DNA of 64,000 nucleotides from Juglans regia (Eukaryota; Streptophyta; Magnoliopsida; Fagales; Juglandaceae). Numbering within the stretch: position 1 is the stretch's first letter; every line of letters starts with the position of its first letter. Below are positions 1 to 12,026 of this stretch, one piece after another. Below the pieces are notes generated by a model. That model was not told the origin of the DNA, made no database searches, and saw only the letters and a program-made list of their open reading frames with translations. The stretch spans positions 17,660,097 to 17,724,096 of the forward strand of contig NC_049905.1 in the NCBI RefSeq assembly GCF_001411555.2. The letters are read 5' to 3'. The translations under genes and the position numbers were made by a program.

Positions 1-336
1 TGGAGTATTGGCTGGTGAGACATCCACGTAGGCTGAGGCATCACGCATAACTACTCATCAGGAGATGGCTGCTATAGTGCGTGAGGAGATCAGCAAACAG
101 ACATCAGTAGTGATTGATAAGTGCGTACGAAGATCCGTACTGTCATGTTTGACTTACATACATAGATTAATGCTAGCATCTCTGACTTACGTACATATAT
201 TAATGCGAGCTTCTCTGACTTACATACAAAGATTGATGTCATGTCTGCGACTCAGTTCACGATTAGTACTCGATTGATACAGCTAGAGACAAACCTAGCT
301 ACAGTCGAGGATATATGTAGAGAGTTGGGATCTTAG
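1..336 (+). pseudogene. Decayed 3' end of a transposon coding region
   Basis: Frame 1 from about position 151 reads as a charged, amphipathic C-terminus that ends LETNLATVEDICRELGS and stops at TAG 334-336. Upstream, the same frame consists of 33-bp units starting at 151, 184, 217 and about 249, each encoding DLHT/DLRT followed by a short hydrophobic stretch, as in a coiled-coil repeat. One unit has an in-frame TAG and the frame shifts further upstream, so the gene is broken. I do not recognise the family from this stretch. Its position just before an array of the TTCGAACGTT palindrome, the same array type that precedes the transposon-protein fragment at 16902, suggests a transposon gene. The 5' part lies outside the window. 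Confidence 0.45.
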
Positions 337-549
337 TAGTTTCTATCATTTATTTACATTTTTTTTTAAATTTTTGGTATGGACAATATTTGGTATTTTG
401 TAAATTTAATTTAATTATGAATTAAATCTTTTTTGTTTTTTCTAAATTAATTATTGATTTCTACTATTTATATTATTTATATGCTAACTTTTATATAAAT
501 TAAATATTTATCCATAATTAAGTAAGATATTTTGTTGCCATAAATAATT

Positions 550-1070
550 GTAAAATTTATGTAACCATTCGAACGTAATATTTCAAGTTCAAACGTTTCT
601 AATCTCCATTCAAACAGTTTATTTTACGTTCGAATATTGATAACTTATTAGTTTGAATGGTATAGTAATCTTTTCGTACGGTAAGTCAATGTCTTACTAA
701 ATTTATTGACTTAACCTGCTAATTTTCCATTCGATCATATATAATATATGTTCGAACATTGATTATCTTTGATGTTTCAACGTGCTGTATGTTGTTCGAA
801 TGGTAAGTCAATGTCTTACTAAATTTATTGACTTAACCTGCCAAATTTTCGTTCGATTATATATAATATATATATATTCAAATATTGATTAACCTTGACG
901 TTTGAACATTATTGTATGTTGTTTGAACGGTAAGTCAATATCTTGCTAAATTTTATTACTTAACGTGCTAAATTGTCATTTGACTATATATAATTTTCGT
1001 TCAAACGTTTATTTTATTTTATTTAACCTGTTATTTAATAGGAAGAAACTATTCGTCCCTACATACACGT
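550..1070. repeat. TTCGAACGTT-type palindrome array with about 125-bp tandem units
   Basis: Many variants of TTCGAACGTT occur here (TTCAAACGTT, TTTGAACATT, TTCGAATGG). Three tandem units begin at GTAAGTCAAT 681, 803 and 930, giving periods of 122 and 127 bp. The first two units contain a 9-bp inverted repeat, TAAGTCAAT ... ATTGACTTA (682-713 and about 804-835); the third copy has lost it. 337-549 before the array is AT-rich, with nothing else visible. Confidence 0.7.
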
Positions 1071-1079
1071 TCGTACAGT

Positions 1080-1181
1080 AAACATGCCAGTTTACATTTC
1101 TCAATACTCCTTTTATTCTGCCTCAGCTGTCCCGTTTGACTGAAATGACACTTCTTTTAAAACATGCCAGTTTACATTTCT
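1080..1181. repeat. Pair of 22-bp direct repeats 80 bp apart
   Basis: The 22-bp word beginning AAACATGCCAGTTTAC occurs at 1080-1101 and again at 1160-1181. The DNA between is unremarkable. The function is unknown; it could be the scar of a small duplication or an element end. Confidence 0.6.
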
Positions 1182-1865
1182 TTCTCCCATGGGCATGATG
1201 CGAGACGGGCAGATCGAGAGATACGTACTAGTTCTAATTGATCACCTGTTGTGAGTCATTGTTATAATTGATTAATCAATCAACTTGAGGTTGTGCATGA
1301 GTTCAGGTACAGAGTACTTGCTTTTCTCGAGAGATTCACGTGTTCCCCAGATTATGATCATCACCGTGGGAGGCTGTATCTTGAAGCACGAGAGAAAAAA
1401 AAAAGAGAGCAAATTCATCCCATCGTTCTTCCCATGCATTTTCTAATTAAAGGATAAGGTTGGCATGCATCTGCTCCCCATGTTCTCCATTTTTATATCG
1501 TTTTATAGACAAGGTAGCATGACATGTCTGGTTTATTGTTGGTAGTTAAAGAGTTATACCATTGAAGTACTGGATATCGTAGATCGATATATATCCGATC
1601 AATCGCCAAGAAAATATTAAAAAAACATCGATCTGATTCATAGACAGTTGGTTTAATAACTGTATGTACATTAAATTCGTGTGAGAACATCGATCTGATC
1701 ATTCATGTTAGATCTCGATCGAAAAGAATGGCATTCTGGCCTGTACATACATGTATCATGATCAGCTCGATCGACGACCAGCTTCCTACTTATTGGCGGT
1801 TTAATCTCTTTTAATTTTCTTTTCTCTATTCATGAGAACTGTGCTAATAAAAAAAAAGAAGAAAA

Positions 1866-1906
<41 letters not shown>

Positions 1907-2314
1907 GGGTTTCATGAGTTGCACAGAAAAGCTGGAGAATAATAGATATATAGAATTTTCAGTTGGACCAAACTAAAAGGGGGAATGGGTTTTGCAGGTT
2001 CGGTTTTCACATGCATGCATGCATGGTTGGTGAAAGTAGCCCTCACATGCCTAAATTCCGGGGGTGATGATTATCACTTTCAACGAGAAAACCGATAAAG
2101 CAATATTGCAACTAGTAGAATTTAATCAAAAGGTATTCAAGATTCAAGCCTACCTCGCACGCACGCGTGCAGGTTAGCAATTTTCTTTTCTGTTCTTCCA
2201 ATATCTCTTACTTTTACCTACCGCACACAGCCACAACAAATGACAAATTAACGTCTTCCGGTCCATGCACACATCTGAGGCCAGTGGACTTTCTAAGAAA
2301 ATCATATATGTATA
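1182..2314. other. Intergenic DNA without recognisable genes
   Basis: No coding region, RNA gene or element is recognisable. The stretch contains an (AT)n microsatellite at about 1868-1901 and several TGCATGCA words near 2010-2025. It ends at the CACTACAA terminus at 2315. Confidence 0.5.
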
Positions 2315-2500
2315 CACTACAACATAATTTATCTTTTATAACAAAGGAAACCGTCACAAAAAATTACCAAAACGTCACTAAACATATTTGGTAACAGTTT
2401 AAAACCGTCATCACGACCGTCACATAATGTTCATCACAGAAAATAATTAGTGACTGTTTATTGTTGAACCGTCACTAAAAATATTTTTAGTGACGGTTGG
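2315..2500. repeat. CACTA-1 terminal and subterminal repeats
   Basis: CACTACAA at 2315 starts the element. Over the next 190 bp, ACCGTCACAAA, ACGTCACTAAA, ACCGTCACTAAA and the inverse TTTTTAGTGACGGT recur. Subterminal repeats in both orientations are typical binding sites for the TNPA-like protein of CACTA elements. Confidence 0.7.
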
Positions 2501-2514
2501 AGGTGTTCCATTTG

Positions 2515-3020
2515 GTTGAACGTTCGAACGTTATCTTTTTTTGTGACGGTTGAGAACTGTCACAAATAGTAATGTTCGAACGTCAAATTGATCGTTCGAA
2601 TAGAAACCCGACAGATTGGCGTTTGAATGAGAGAATTTGACGTTTGTTGAGTATAGTTTGAACGTTTCATATTTACGTTCGAACGTTTATGCGTCCGAAC
2701 GTTCATTATAATAACTGTTCAAATTTTCGTTCGAACGTTAACGGACCAATGTTCAAACGTAACGGGTTTAACGTTCGGACGTTATTTCGAATGTAAACGA
2801 AGGAGCGTTCAAATGCAAGTGGTACGTTTGGAGATTTGTTTGAACGTTAATCGTTTAATCGTTTGAATGGTTTGTTCATTTGAGTTTGAGTACGTTTGAA
2901 CGTAGAGGCCTACGTTTCGAATGTTACTATCCAATTTTATGTATTCACGTTCGAACGTTGGTTTGAATGTGAACCAACGTTTGAACAATTTTAATTTACA
3001 TTCGAATGTACAAATCATAA
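2515..3020. repeat. Palindrome array AACGTTCGAACGTT, left arm of CACTA-1
   Basis: ACGTTCGAACGTT or one-base variants occur roughly every 30-50 bp (for example 2521, 2573, 2677, 2730, 2948). Most variants differ only at the CpG positions (TTCAAACGT, TTTGAACGT, TTCGAATGT). The array lies just inside the CACTA terminus, so it is probably part of the subterminal recognition region. Confidence 0.7.
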
Positions 3021-3146
3021 ATACTAATTTCATAAAATTTAAAAAATACCAATTGTATCATATTACATTCCATCAATTAACAAGTAACAATGTCTTATAA
3101 AATATTAAAATTAGATATTAAAACTAACCACAAATACTGATATAAT

Positions 3147-4803
3147 TTATTTCTTCATTTTCCCTCGCCCACCGCGATTCTGTTGCAACGATATAACACG
3201 CTCCATTTGCACCGTCATCTCCTGTTGCATTTGCTCTTGGAGTTCACTACGTATTCTTTCCTCCTGGTATATCTCTTGGTCCTGCAAACGCGTCTCTAAA
3301 TGAGATTGTCGTTCTAAGAGAGACTCTAACTCTTGCTGTCTCGACCTCATATACTCATTCTCATGCTGTGCAGCTTCTAAATCTTTGGTAAGATTATTAA
3401 TTTGTGAAGTTGATGAGGTTGAGGATAATGAACATCTATGCTTAATAAATCATCCCAAACCTCTTACCATACTAGACTACGGCTCGAGCACTTGCGTGAA
3501 TATATCTATATCATTGGGGGAGGATTCCCTATAAGCCGACTGCATCTTCATGAGTTTAAAGGTAATGATCATTAATAAGTAACGTATTAAAAGAAATAGA
3601 AATAAAAAATAAATTATTCACATGTTACTATATTTTATTTAATAAAATTAACATTGCTTACATAATTATCTGCATGGACAGGATCCATCCACTCACTATA
3701 CTCATTAGTGTAAGCAACAACATAGATATGAATGAGAGAAAAATTTTCGAGATCATCACGTTTCTAACAAAAGCGACATATACAATTTTAAAAAGAAAAT
3801 GTTAGTACTTAAATAAAAGAATATTAGAAAAATAAATGAATTCTATAATTTTTTAATTATCATTTTTTCAGCAAGACGGTGGAATAACCTTAAACCGACA
3901 CGATAGTGGACAGTAAGAGTGGATCTATTTTGTGCATTTGTAGAACTCAGTGCTACAAAATATATTAAGAATGTTAGTTGTAATATATATACATATAATA
4001 TATATAACGAATATCAATGTAAATAATTAAAAGATATAAATGTGAAATACCTGATAATCTGGAGATGCAAAAAGATCACAACACTTTCCAATCATCTAAC
4101 TTCATCTGCTGGAAAGGAGACATCGTAGTCTCTTCCAACGTCTCAAACTTCTTAAAGTGGTCATGACATTGTTCCTTGTGATGTCGGAATAGTGTAGCCA
4201 TTAACTCATTCACGGTTCTCAAATCCTCGCTACGGCCAAAGTCGAGGTCGAATTTATCCTAACAAGTGAATCATGTCAAAAATATGATATACTAATCTAG
4301 GTGAAAAAAATGTACTCTCAAAATAAACTCACCAGCACATGACTTCGAATGTGCTCTTTAACCTCATTCGGAACATCTCACCATGAGCGCACATAAAATG
4401 GAGCATAAGCTTGAACTACTGTGCCAATATAGGAGGAAAGTGCTGCTGAACTATCATCCACTCCTCTAGTGGAATTATCAAAAATGGTGATCTTGAGTTT
4501 TCCGTGCCTTCTACTTTTCTCAAGAGAGATGCCACGTGTATAGCCATGACCGCGACATGCAGATGCATCAACTACATGATAATAGATAGTATAATTATAG
4601 TTATATAGTTATTGAGACAAAAATATTAACTATATAATTAATTATCAATGACAATATTTCCTTACTGGTAGGTGTCGACTGACTGTTATTCTCTTCCGTG
4701 TTAACTTGGTCTTCAGGAGTGGATTCCTCGAGTGGGGAGTCCTCAATGGGTTTGGGACTTGGACTTGGTGGAGGCACATATCTTCGTTGTCGTTTTGGCG
4801 GCA
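3147..4803 (-). pseudogene. Ptta/TNPA-like second protein of CACTA-1
   Basis: The start on the minus strand is at 4801-4803 (MPPKRQRRYVPPPSPSPKP), a basic, proline/serine-rich N-terminus typical of plant En/Spm second proteins (Transposase_24/Ptta family). The middle, 3400-4600, is fragmented by introns or mutation, but the strand reads pieces of the Ptta core. The last exon, 3147-3350, is a glutamine/glutamate-rich coiled coil (QEQMQQEMTVQMERV) ending in a basic tail, the usual C-terminus. In En/Spm the TNPA protein binds subterminal repeats and brings the transposon ends together. The order (downstream of the transposase, same strand) matches CACTA-2 in this window. I could not build an uninterrupted reading frame, so it is probably dead. 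Confidence 0.6.
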
Positions 4804-5049
4804 TTCTTGAAAAGAATTAATAATATCAAAGAAAATTAATTAGAAGAAATTATGAAAATTTAAGATATTTTATAGTCATCTATATGAATAAAATATTTAA
4901 TACTTTTATTCTTCATTTGCAGATGTATTTTCCATGCTTGTTTCAGAATCTCCCTCAATAACATCTTCATCATCATCATGCACCTCTTCTTCATCCTCCT
5001 CATCCACCTCCTGCCCGGATTCTGATTTGTCTTCATTTTCTGCCACTTT

Positions 5050-7635
5050 TTATTCTTCTTTCTCCTCAGTTACTTGAATTGAATGATTATTTAATACGGA
5101 CGGGTCGAGATGGATGGGTGGGACATCATCTCTACATAAGAGGAGCAACTCGAGTGCACCAAGGTCAACAAACAAGTTAATACTCTCTCCATCTTCCTTG
5201 TATGCCTCCACAATCGTAGGCTCATCTTCATCCCCACTATTCTCGTGATCTGCACTCGTTCCTGCTTCATATATATTTCGAGGGAAAATTTTTTGTATGA
5301 CTCGCCAAGTTATCTCTCCACTATCTTCATCAGCACTTTTCATTGGATCAATCAAGTAATAGACTTGGGTAGCTTGACAAGCCAATACGAATGGATCATT
5401 TTCGTACCATTTAGATGTAGTATTGACACTCATAAAGTGATTATCTCTATGTATCGAAACCCAACCATTGCCTAGATCCCACCAATCACATTTAAAGAAA
5501 TATGTTACAGACTCACCCAGATATTTCAATCCGATAATATCACGTCTGACACCATAATAGTCAATATCATCTGTTCCATGACTCCCCTCGACCAACACAC
5601 CAGAGTTTTGGGTCTTTCTATTACGTTCACGGTTTAGAGTATGAAATCTGTAATCTCGAACAGAGGATGTAGTATATCAAAGTGCTTTATCTGAGGGACC
5701 AAGGGCCAGTGCATATAATTCAGAAAAAATTGATCCGAGATCACGAGCATGTTGTTCCAAAATCTAACAATGGAAATAGTATATATTTATTAAGAGTTAC
5801 CTAGAGTTAAAAGTTTCAAAATATAACATATATATAATTTTAGTTCATACACGTTCTTTAAACCATCCAGAAAATTCTTCCTTGTGTCTTGCCTCTATAT
5901 TTTCTATGCCTTCGTTCCTAAGTTTGTCCATGTGCTCACTGTTATAGATAAATGCAAAAGATGTATATTTTGAGCACAACAGTTATAGTTAAATTTGAAA
6001 AAAACTAGAATTATACAAACTATGGAACGACATACCTGAGATAATCATTAATCTCCCGGCAATTATTTAGCACATACCATTGAACATTACCCAATTTTCC
6101 ATTAATTAAATCATAACCCGTTTGTGCACCCAAGAGTCGTACATTCTGGGAAAACACTGATAGCTCACGAGGAGGTGGTGCAACAAGATAAACATTTCGC
6201 TCTTGACGATTAAATCGTGTCTCAACACCACGAAGATATAGAGAGAAAAATGTTAACCATTCATCGTGTATATAAGCCTATGCTATTGAACCCTCAGCTC
6301 TGTTTTTATTCCCAACAGTGTGCTTCAGTCGACCCAAATATTTTTCAACTGGATACATCCAACGAAACTGCACTGGTCCACCCAACAGTACCTCTCACGG
6401 TAAATGTATTGCTAAATGAACCATGACATCAAAAAATGATGGTGGAAAGATCTGTTCGAATTTACATAGTATAGTAGCAATATCTTCTTCCAATTTCTGC
6501 AACACATCTCGATTTACTATTCGAGCGCACAAATCCTTAAAAAATATACAGAGTTTGGATATGGCAACACCTACATTAGATGTAAGCTTCCCACGAATTC
6601 CCACAGGTAATAACTTCTGCAAAAATACGTGACAATCATGGCTTTTTAATCCACTGATTTTCCAGTCATCAGGACTCACGCATCTACCAATATTTGAAGC
6701 ATAACTATCTGGCAACTTCACACCTTGCAACCATTTGCAGAAGTCCATCCTCTCCTCTCTCGTCATCATAAAACATGCATGCGGCATGACCACCCTATTG
6801 CCTTCCAGCCACAAATGTAGATTATGTTTAATTCTCATTCTCTCAAGATCTTTCCTGGTCTTGATCGTGTCCTTCGTCTTTTTGTTAATGTTCATCAATG
6901 TACCCAATATATTATCACAAATATTCTTCTCTATTTGCATTACATCCAAATTATGTCGCAACATGCAGGACGACCAATTCAGCAAGTCAAAAAAAAAATA
7001 GTACACTTTGTCCAATTCAATTCTGCTGTGCCTCGTTTTCTCTTGTTCTTTCTCCGACCTTTACCAAAAGTTTTCGCTCTAACATGTACCAGTTGTTCCA
7101 CTATCTCTTCCCTGGACAACTCTTTTGGTGCAATTCTATCCTCTATTCTCCCATCAAACTTAGCACATTCTCTTCTGCATGCATGATTTGCTGGTAGATA
7201 ACGTCGATGACACATGAAACACAACTTTTAAGAATATTTTAACCACTCACTAGCATTTTCTTTATTACAAGTTGGACACGCTAACTTTCCTTTCGTACTC
7301 CAGGCGGAAAGATTCTCATATGCTGAGAAGTCATTTATGGTCCACATTACTGCAGCATGCATATGAAAAGATGTCGATATGGATGCATCATAAGTTCTAA
7401 CACCTGTTTCCCATAACTCTTTCAGCTTTTCAATCAACGGTTGCATGAATACGTCAATATCATTCCCAGGTGATCTCGGGCCGGGGATAAGTAAAGTTAA
7501 TAAAAAGTTGGGCACCTTCATGCACCTCCATGGTGGAAGATTGTACGAAATCAACACTACAGGCCAAGTGCTATAACTTGTACTCATATTTTCAAAGCTA
7601 ACAAATATTATATCAAAATTGTCATATAATTCCAA
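5050..7635 (-). pseudogene. TNP2-like CACTA transposase, 5'-truncated and frameshifted
   Basis: Read on the minus strand from 7635, the first segment has the Transposase_21 signatures LPPWRCMK, PGPRSPGNDIDVF and WTINDFSAYENLSAWSTKGK. The next segment (7224-6979) follows after a stop. A frameshift then leads to 7015-6395, with RHNLDVMQIEKN, KISGLKSHDCHVFLQ and the DUF4218 motif PPSFFDVMVHLAIHLP. Another frameshift leads to the rest of DUF4218 (about 6390-6040, WMYPVEKYLG). A further segment, 5598-5050, is DUF4216 (DYYGVRRDIIGLKY, CDWWDLGNGWV, ENDPFVLACQATQVYYL) with an acidic tail. The Transpos_assoc domain and the N-terminal part of Transposase_21, present in CACTA-2, are absent here. The enzyme would cut and rejoin element ends, but this copy cannot be functional. 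Confidence 0.85.
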
Positions 7636-7639
7636 AAGT

Positions 7640-8270
7640 TAAACACAATATATTCCTAACCATATTATAAACATATTCAAACAAAAATCACAATATTTCA
7701 AATCTATATTACAACATATTCACAACATTTCCATAAACTAACAACATATTCACAAACTATACAAACAATAATCACAATAGAAAAAGAGCAAGCATAAAAT
7801 GTATAAAGTTTAGAAATATACCTAACACTCACAATATCCTCTTACAAATCAGAAGTTTCCAACTTGCCAAAACAACAAATCCTTCAAAAAAATACAATAC
7901 TAATTTATTAGAAATATATATAACAAAAACACAAGGCAAATATAATAAAATTCAAGAAAATACAAAAGAAAAATAATTTTTCCTTACCAGAACTCAACTC
8001 AACTCTCACACTAAAATTTTCTCACTCTAACTCTCTCTCTTTAACCCATGTCCCTCTCTCACTGAACTCTCTCTCACTCTAACCCTCTCTCCCTCTAACC
8101 TACGTCCCTCTCTCACAAAAACTTTCTCTCACTCTAACCCTCTCTCTCTAACCCAGGAAGCAGATGGACGTTGTTCTCTCTCTCACCTCTCTCTCTCTAG
8201 CTCACGGGAGAAGCAATAGAAGTGATTCTGCTGCCTTTCGTGTGTGTATTCATTCAAAGCTAAAGTTTTA
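7640..8270. other. Non-coding interior of CACTA-1 with a pyrimidine-rich tract
   Basis: 7640-7980 is AT-rich with repeated ACAATATTCAAA-like words. 7990-8240 is strongly CT-rich on the plus strand (CTCTCTCACTCTAACC repeated at about 25-45 bp spacing). It lies upstream of the minus-strand transposase remnant, where its promoter or leader would be expected. No coding region is seen. Confidence 0.5.
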
Positions 8271-8274
8271 AGAT

Positions 8275-8825
8275 GACACGTTCGAACGTTATATTATTCC
8301 GCCCAAATTTTAGATGACGTTCGAACGTTAAAAGACGGATAATATTTTCTTTAGAAAACGTTCAGACGTTTTCTATATACGTTCGAACGTATCTGCCTAT
8401 GACAACGCCAAAAATCTATCGAAAAATTTCCCGCACTTTTATTTTCATGTTCAAACGTTAATAAATTTTACTTTTGAACGTTTATAAATTTCAAGTGATT
8501 TTCATCGTCTAACATTCGAACGCAAAATTTTAACGTCCGAACATTCAGATCATCACAGAGATACATAAATCAAGCGCCAAATGTCCCGCACTTTTATTTT
8601 CATGTTTGAAAGCTACAAAAATTTACGTTTGAACGTAACTTTTAACGTCCAAATGTTTTAGATCATCACAGAGGTTTCTAAATCGAGCGGGAAATTTCCC
8701 TCATTTTTCTTCTCCTGTTCGAACATATTATAATTGTATGTTCAAACATGAAAATGAGACTTTCATATGCCTTCATTAACGTTCGAACGTTCAATTTAAA
8801 CGTTCGAACGTGGAATGATCATCAC
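8275..8825. repeat. Palindrome array AACGTTCGAACGTT, inner right arm of CACTA-1
   Basis: Near-perfect copies lie at about 8279, 8323, 8379, 8789 and 8800, with many CpG-decayed variants between. Larger duplicated blocks are also visible: CCCGCACTTTTATTTTCATG at 8430 and 8585, and AGATCATCACAGAG at 8547 and 8660. The array mirrors the one at 2515-3020 across the transposon genes. Confidence 0.7.
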
Positions 8826-9212
8826 AACTATGAAGAAATCCAGCGTGTAAATGATTTATATCGTTCAAACGTTATAAATTCACGTTTTGTATGCTACTTT
8901 TATTCTATTGCTAGTATTTGTTATTATAATAGTTATATGTAAGTATTTTTTCTAGATACTCATAATATTTCTCTTCAATATAATCTTTTTTATTTATTAT
9001 TTATTTTTTTTAAAGTTGAGAAGAATACTAACTTTTTGTCACTATTATCTTCTTTGATATAACCCGCTTGTATTTTTAGGATTATGAGATGTGAATGTTA
9101 AGGTGAGTAATCTGGACTATATATAGTAAACTATATAGTATATAATATAGTATATTTATATATATATATATATACACTATGATAACATAATACTTTAAAT
9201 GAAAACATAATA
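8826..9212. other. AT-rich non-coding DNA before the LINE
   Basis: Nothing coding is visible. From 9110 the sequence becomes an irregular (TA)-rich run that resumes on the far side of the LINE at 14887, so the LINE landed inside this tract. Confidence 0.5.
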
Positions 9213-9230
9213 ATATAGTAAGCATAAACT
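9213..9230. repeat. Target-site duplication, LINE-1 left copy
   Basis: The 18 bases beginning ATATAGTAAGCATAAACT match 14869-14886 at 17 of 18 positions (A/T difference). They directly precede the poly(T) that represents the LINE poly(A) tail on the opposite strand. Confidence 0.9.
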
Positions 9231-9269
9231 TTTTTTTTTTTTAGAGAAAAGCTACTTCATATTAAAATC

Positions 9270-10100
9270 TCAAGAGAGATAACTGTGAATACATTGATGA
9301 TAATCCTCTACATGAATTGAGTCCTCAGATAAATCTAGAGAACTTTTTGCCAAACAATGTGCCATTGTGTTGGCTTGTCTAGGAACATGGCAAACAGACC
9401 AAGAAAGGTAAGTGCCTAAAAGTTTCTTGATATCTTGATAAATCAACCCCACCGTGCTCCAGTCTTTAGCTGCGCCATTTATGCCATGTACCACTTGTTT
9501 TGAGTCCCATTCGAAAATGACGTATTTCAGACCAAGTTCAATACCAAATTGTACTACTCGCAAGGCAGCTAATGCTTCTCCCAAGAATGGATCAGGAAAG
9601 GAGTTACAAGGGCTTCTGAGAGTTGCTGTTACGAGACCCAACCAATCTCTAATTGACACCCCGATACCCACTCTGCAATTAGCCTTGTCAATGGCTGCAT
9701 CCTAGTTTAATTTGTAGAAATTGTTTGGAGGCTTGCAGCACCTGACTGTACGTTGAATTTGAGGAGATGTCTTCTGTTGGTTTCTTTCAAGCTCTTCCAA
9801 GTTTGTTATGCTGGTGGAGACCCGTTTTAAGACCTGTTGAGGTGAGGCAAGTTTGGGTTCAAAAATGAACTTGTTCCTTCTGAACCAAAGTTCCTTAGCT
9901 GTGAGAGCTAATTTAGTATGTTCCTCTGGTGGAAGTGGGGATAGAAGCTCTGAAAGTAAATCATAAAAAGGTGCCTCCTCAGTCTTACTTTTCTGTATTC
10001 TTCTTGAACTAATACTCCAAACATCCTGAGCTGCTTTACACATCCATAGAACATGCATGGGATACGGTTTCTAGATGAAGTAAACATATGGAACACAATG
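9270..10100 (-). pseudogene. LINE-1 ORF2 C-terminus: RNase H-like domain
   Basis: 9671-9270 on the minus strand encodes an RVT_3/RNase H-like fold as found at the 3' end of many plant L1 elements: FEWDSKQVVHGING, then WSVCHVPRQANTMAHCLAKSS, which carries the HVPRQAN motif. The preceding segment (10058-9702) has the linker with ELWFRRNKFIFE. The frame changes between the two segments. The domain would degrade the RNA of the RNA/DNA hybrid during target-primed synthesis. The last stop is followed by about 28 bp and then the poly(A). Confidence 0.85.
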
Positions 10101-10164
10101 GTGAGTCAATGATCTTCATTTTGTGCAAAGTTAACTTTGGTGGGAAGATTTCCTTAGCTGATCT

Positions 10165-11949
10165 CTAGAGAAATATTTTTATTTTGTTAGGCACTTTAAG
10201 CTTCCATAGTAGATTCCAAAGGACCTCATGTTTGGAAGTGTCTGATGCTTGTCCCTTACTAAGATCATTCATAGAAACTTGGAGATGGTAAATTGATTTA
10301 ACTGTGAAGATCCCGTTCTTAGTGCACCTGCAAACCTGCTTGTCATTGCGGTTGCATGGACTAATATGAATTCTAGAAATAATAGCAGCCTTTTCAGAAG
10401 CGAAAACATTTTGAACAAGATGCAGGTTCCACGAGTGAGTATCTTGGTCAATGAGAGAGTTAACAGTAGCTTCAGGACTAAGTACCTTGGGAGGAGACTG
10501 AGACTTGTAAGATGTTGGAATAGGTAGCCATCTATCTGACCAGATTTTCACTTTGTTTCCATTACCAATCTTCCATATAAGGCCCTCATAGAGTAATTGC
10601 CTACCTGCTGTGATACTCTTCCACACAAAAGAGTCACCCCTTCTGACCCTAGCTGAGGAGAAGTCAGTTGATGGAAAACATTTAGCTTTCAGAACTTGTG
10701 AGGCCAGTGATTGAGTATTAGTGATGATCCTCCACCCTTGCTTAGATAAAAGAGCCTTATTGAAGTCTTCAAAATCTCGAAGCCCCAAACCCCCAACATG
10801 TTTGCCTTTACCAAGACCTTTCCAATTTAGCCAATGCATCTTAGAATTATGGTTTTTAATGCCCCACTAAAAGGACTGCATCAGTTTATTAATGTTCCTC
10901 AATATGCCTTTTGGAATTAAAAAAATGCCCATGCAATATGTGGGTATGGATTGAATGACTGATTTCAGTAAGACTTCTTTACTTGCTGGGGAAAGCAGGT
11001 TAGTTTTCCAGCTGCTCATTTGAGCTTTGATTCTGTCAAGGATTGGAAGGAAGGCCCTCGATTTACTCCTTCCTATGTAAGAAGGCAAGCCCAAGTATCT
11101 TTCAAAAGGCCCTGAGGCTTTAATTCCAGCAGTAGACAATATAGAATTTTGGGTCTCTTGCCTTGTGTTCTTACTAAAAAAGATTAAAGACTTGTCAAGG
11201 TTTAGCCTTTGACCCAAAGCTGATTCATACAAAGAGATGATGTTATGTAGCATGTTCCATTCCTGCAACTGTGCTTTACAAAAACCTAGACTATCATCTG
11301 CAAAAAAGAGGTGGTTAATAGATAGAGAGCCTCTAGTAATTGGGAAGCCAGATATTAAGCCCTTTTGTTCAGATTGATTCAGTGCATAAGTGAGAACTTC
11401 TGAGCATAAAATGAACATGTAAGGTGAGAGTGGATCTCCTTGACGAATACCCCTCGAAGGCTTGAAGGAAGATTAAGGTGAACCATTAAGAAGAATAGAA
11501 TAAGAAACCGTACTAATGCACTGTATAACCAGCTCAATCCACTCCTTAACAAACCCCATTCGTTGAAGCACATGCTACACAAAAGACCGCTCTAGCCTAT
11601 CATATGCCTTGCTCATATCTAGGTTGTCCGCCATAAAACCTTTTTTGTGATTCTTCCTTCTATTCTACATTGAGTGCATTAGTTCAAATGCCACAATTGT
11701 GTTATCAAAGATCATCCTTCCTGGAACAAACGCACTTTGGGTGTCTGAGATTAGAAGATGCAAAATGGATTTAAGACGATTTGCCATAACCTTTGTAATG
11801 AGTTTGTAGAAAACATTGCAAAGGCTTATGGGCCTATAGTTTGAAACAAGCAAAGGGAATTTCTTCTTGGGGATAAGGGTGATAAAAGTGTAGTTGATTG
11901 ATTGGAAATTTGACTTGGCATTAAGGAATTCTAGAGCAGCAGCAACCAC
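10165..11949 (-). pseudogene. LINE-1 ORF2 reverse transcriptase and zf-RVT region
   Basis: 11949-11665 contains the RT fingers/palm start (FITLIPKKK, NYRPISLCNVFYKLITKVMA, FVPGRMIFDN). 11418-10867 contains the catalytic FADD motif (SINHLFFADDSLGF) and the thumb (YLGLPSYIGRSKS). 10839-10165 is the zf-RVT region (WKGLGKGKHVGGLGLRDFEDFN, LLWKLKVPNKIKIF). These are the canonical landmarks of plant LINE reverse transcriptase. Segments sit in different frames with stops between, for example around 11600-11660 and at 10860, so no single protein can be made. Confidence 0.9.
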
Positions 11950-12026
11950 ATCATCACCAATCGTTTGCTAGTGGTTTTGGAAGAAAATAGCAGGGAATCC
12001 TTCTGGTCCCGAGGAACCCAGAGGAT

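Noticed and set aside
550..1070. CRISPR-like array
   Set aside because: The repeats are palindromic words at irregular spacing in a plant nuclear genome; no constant repeat/spacer structure or cas genes are present.
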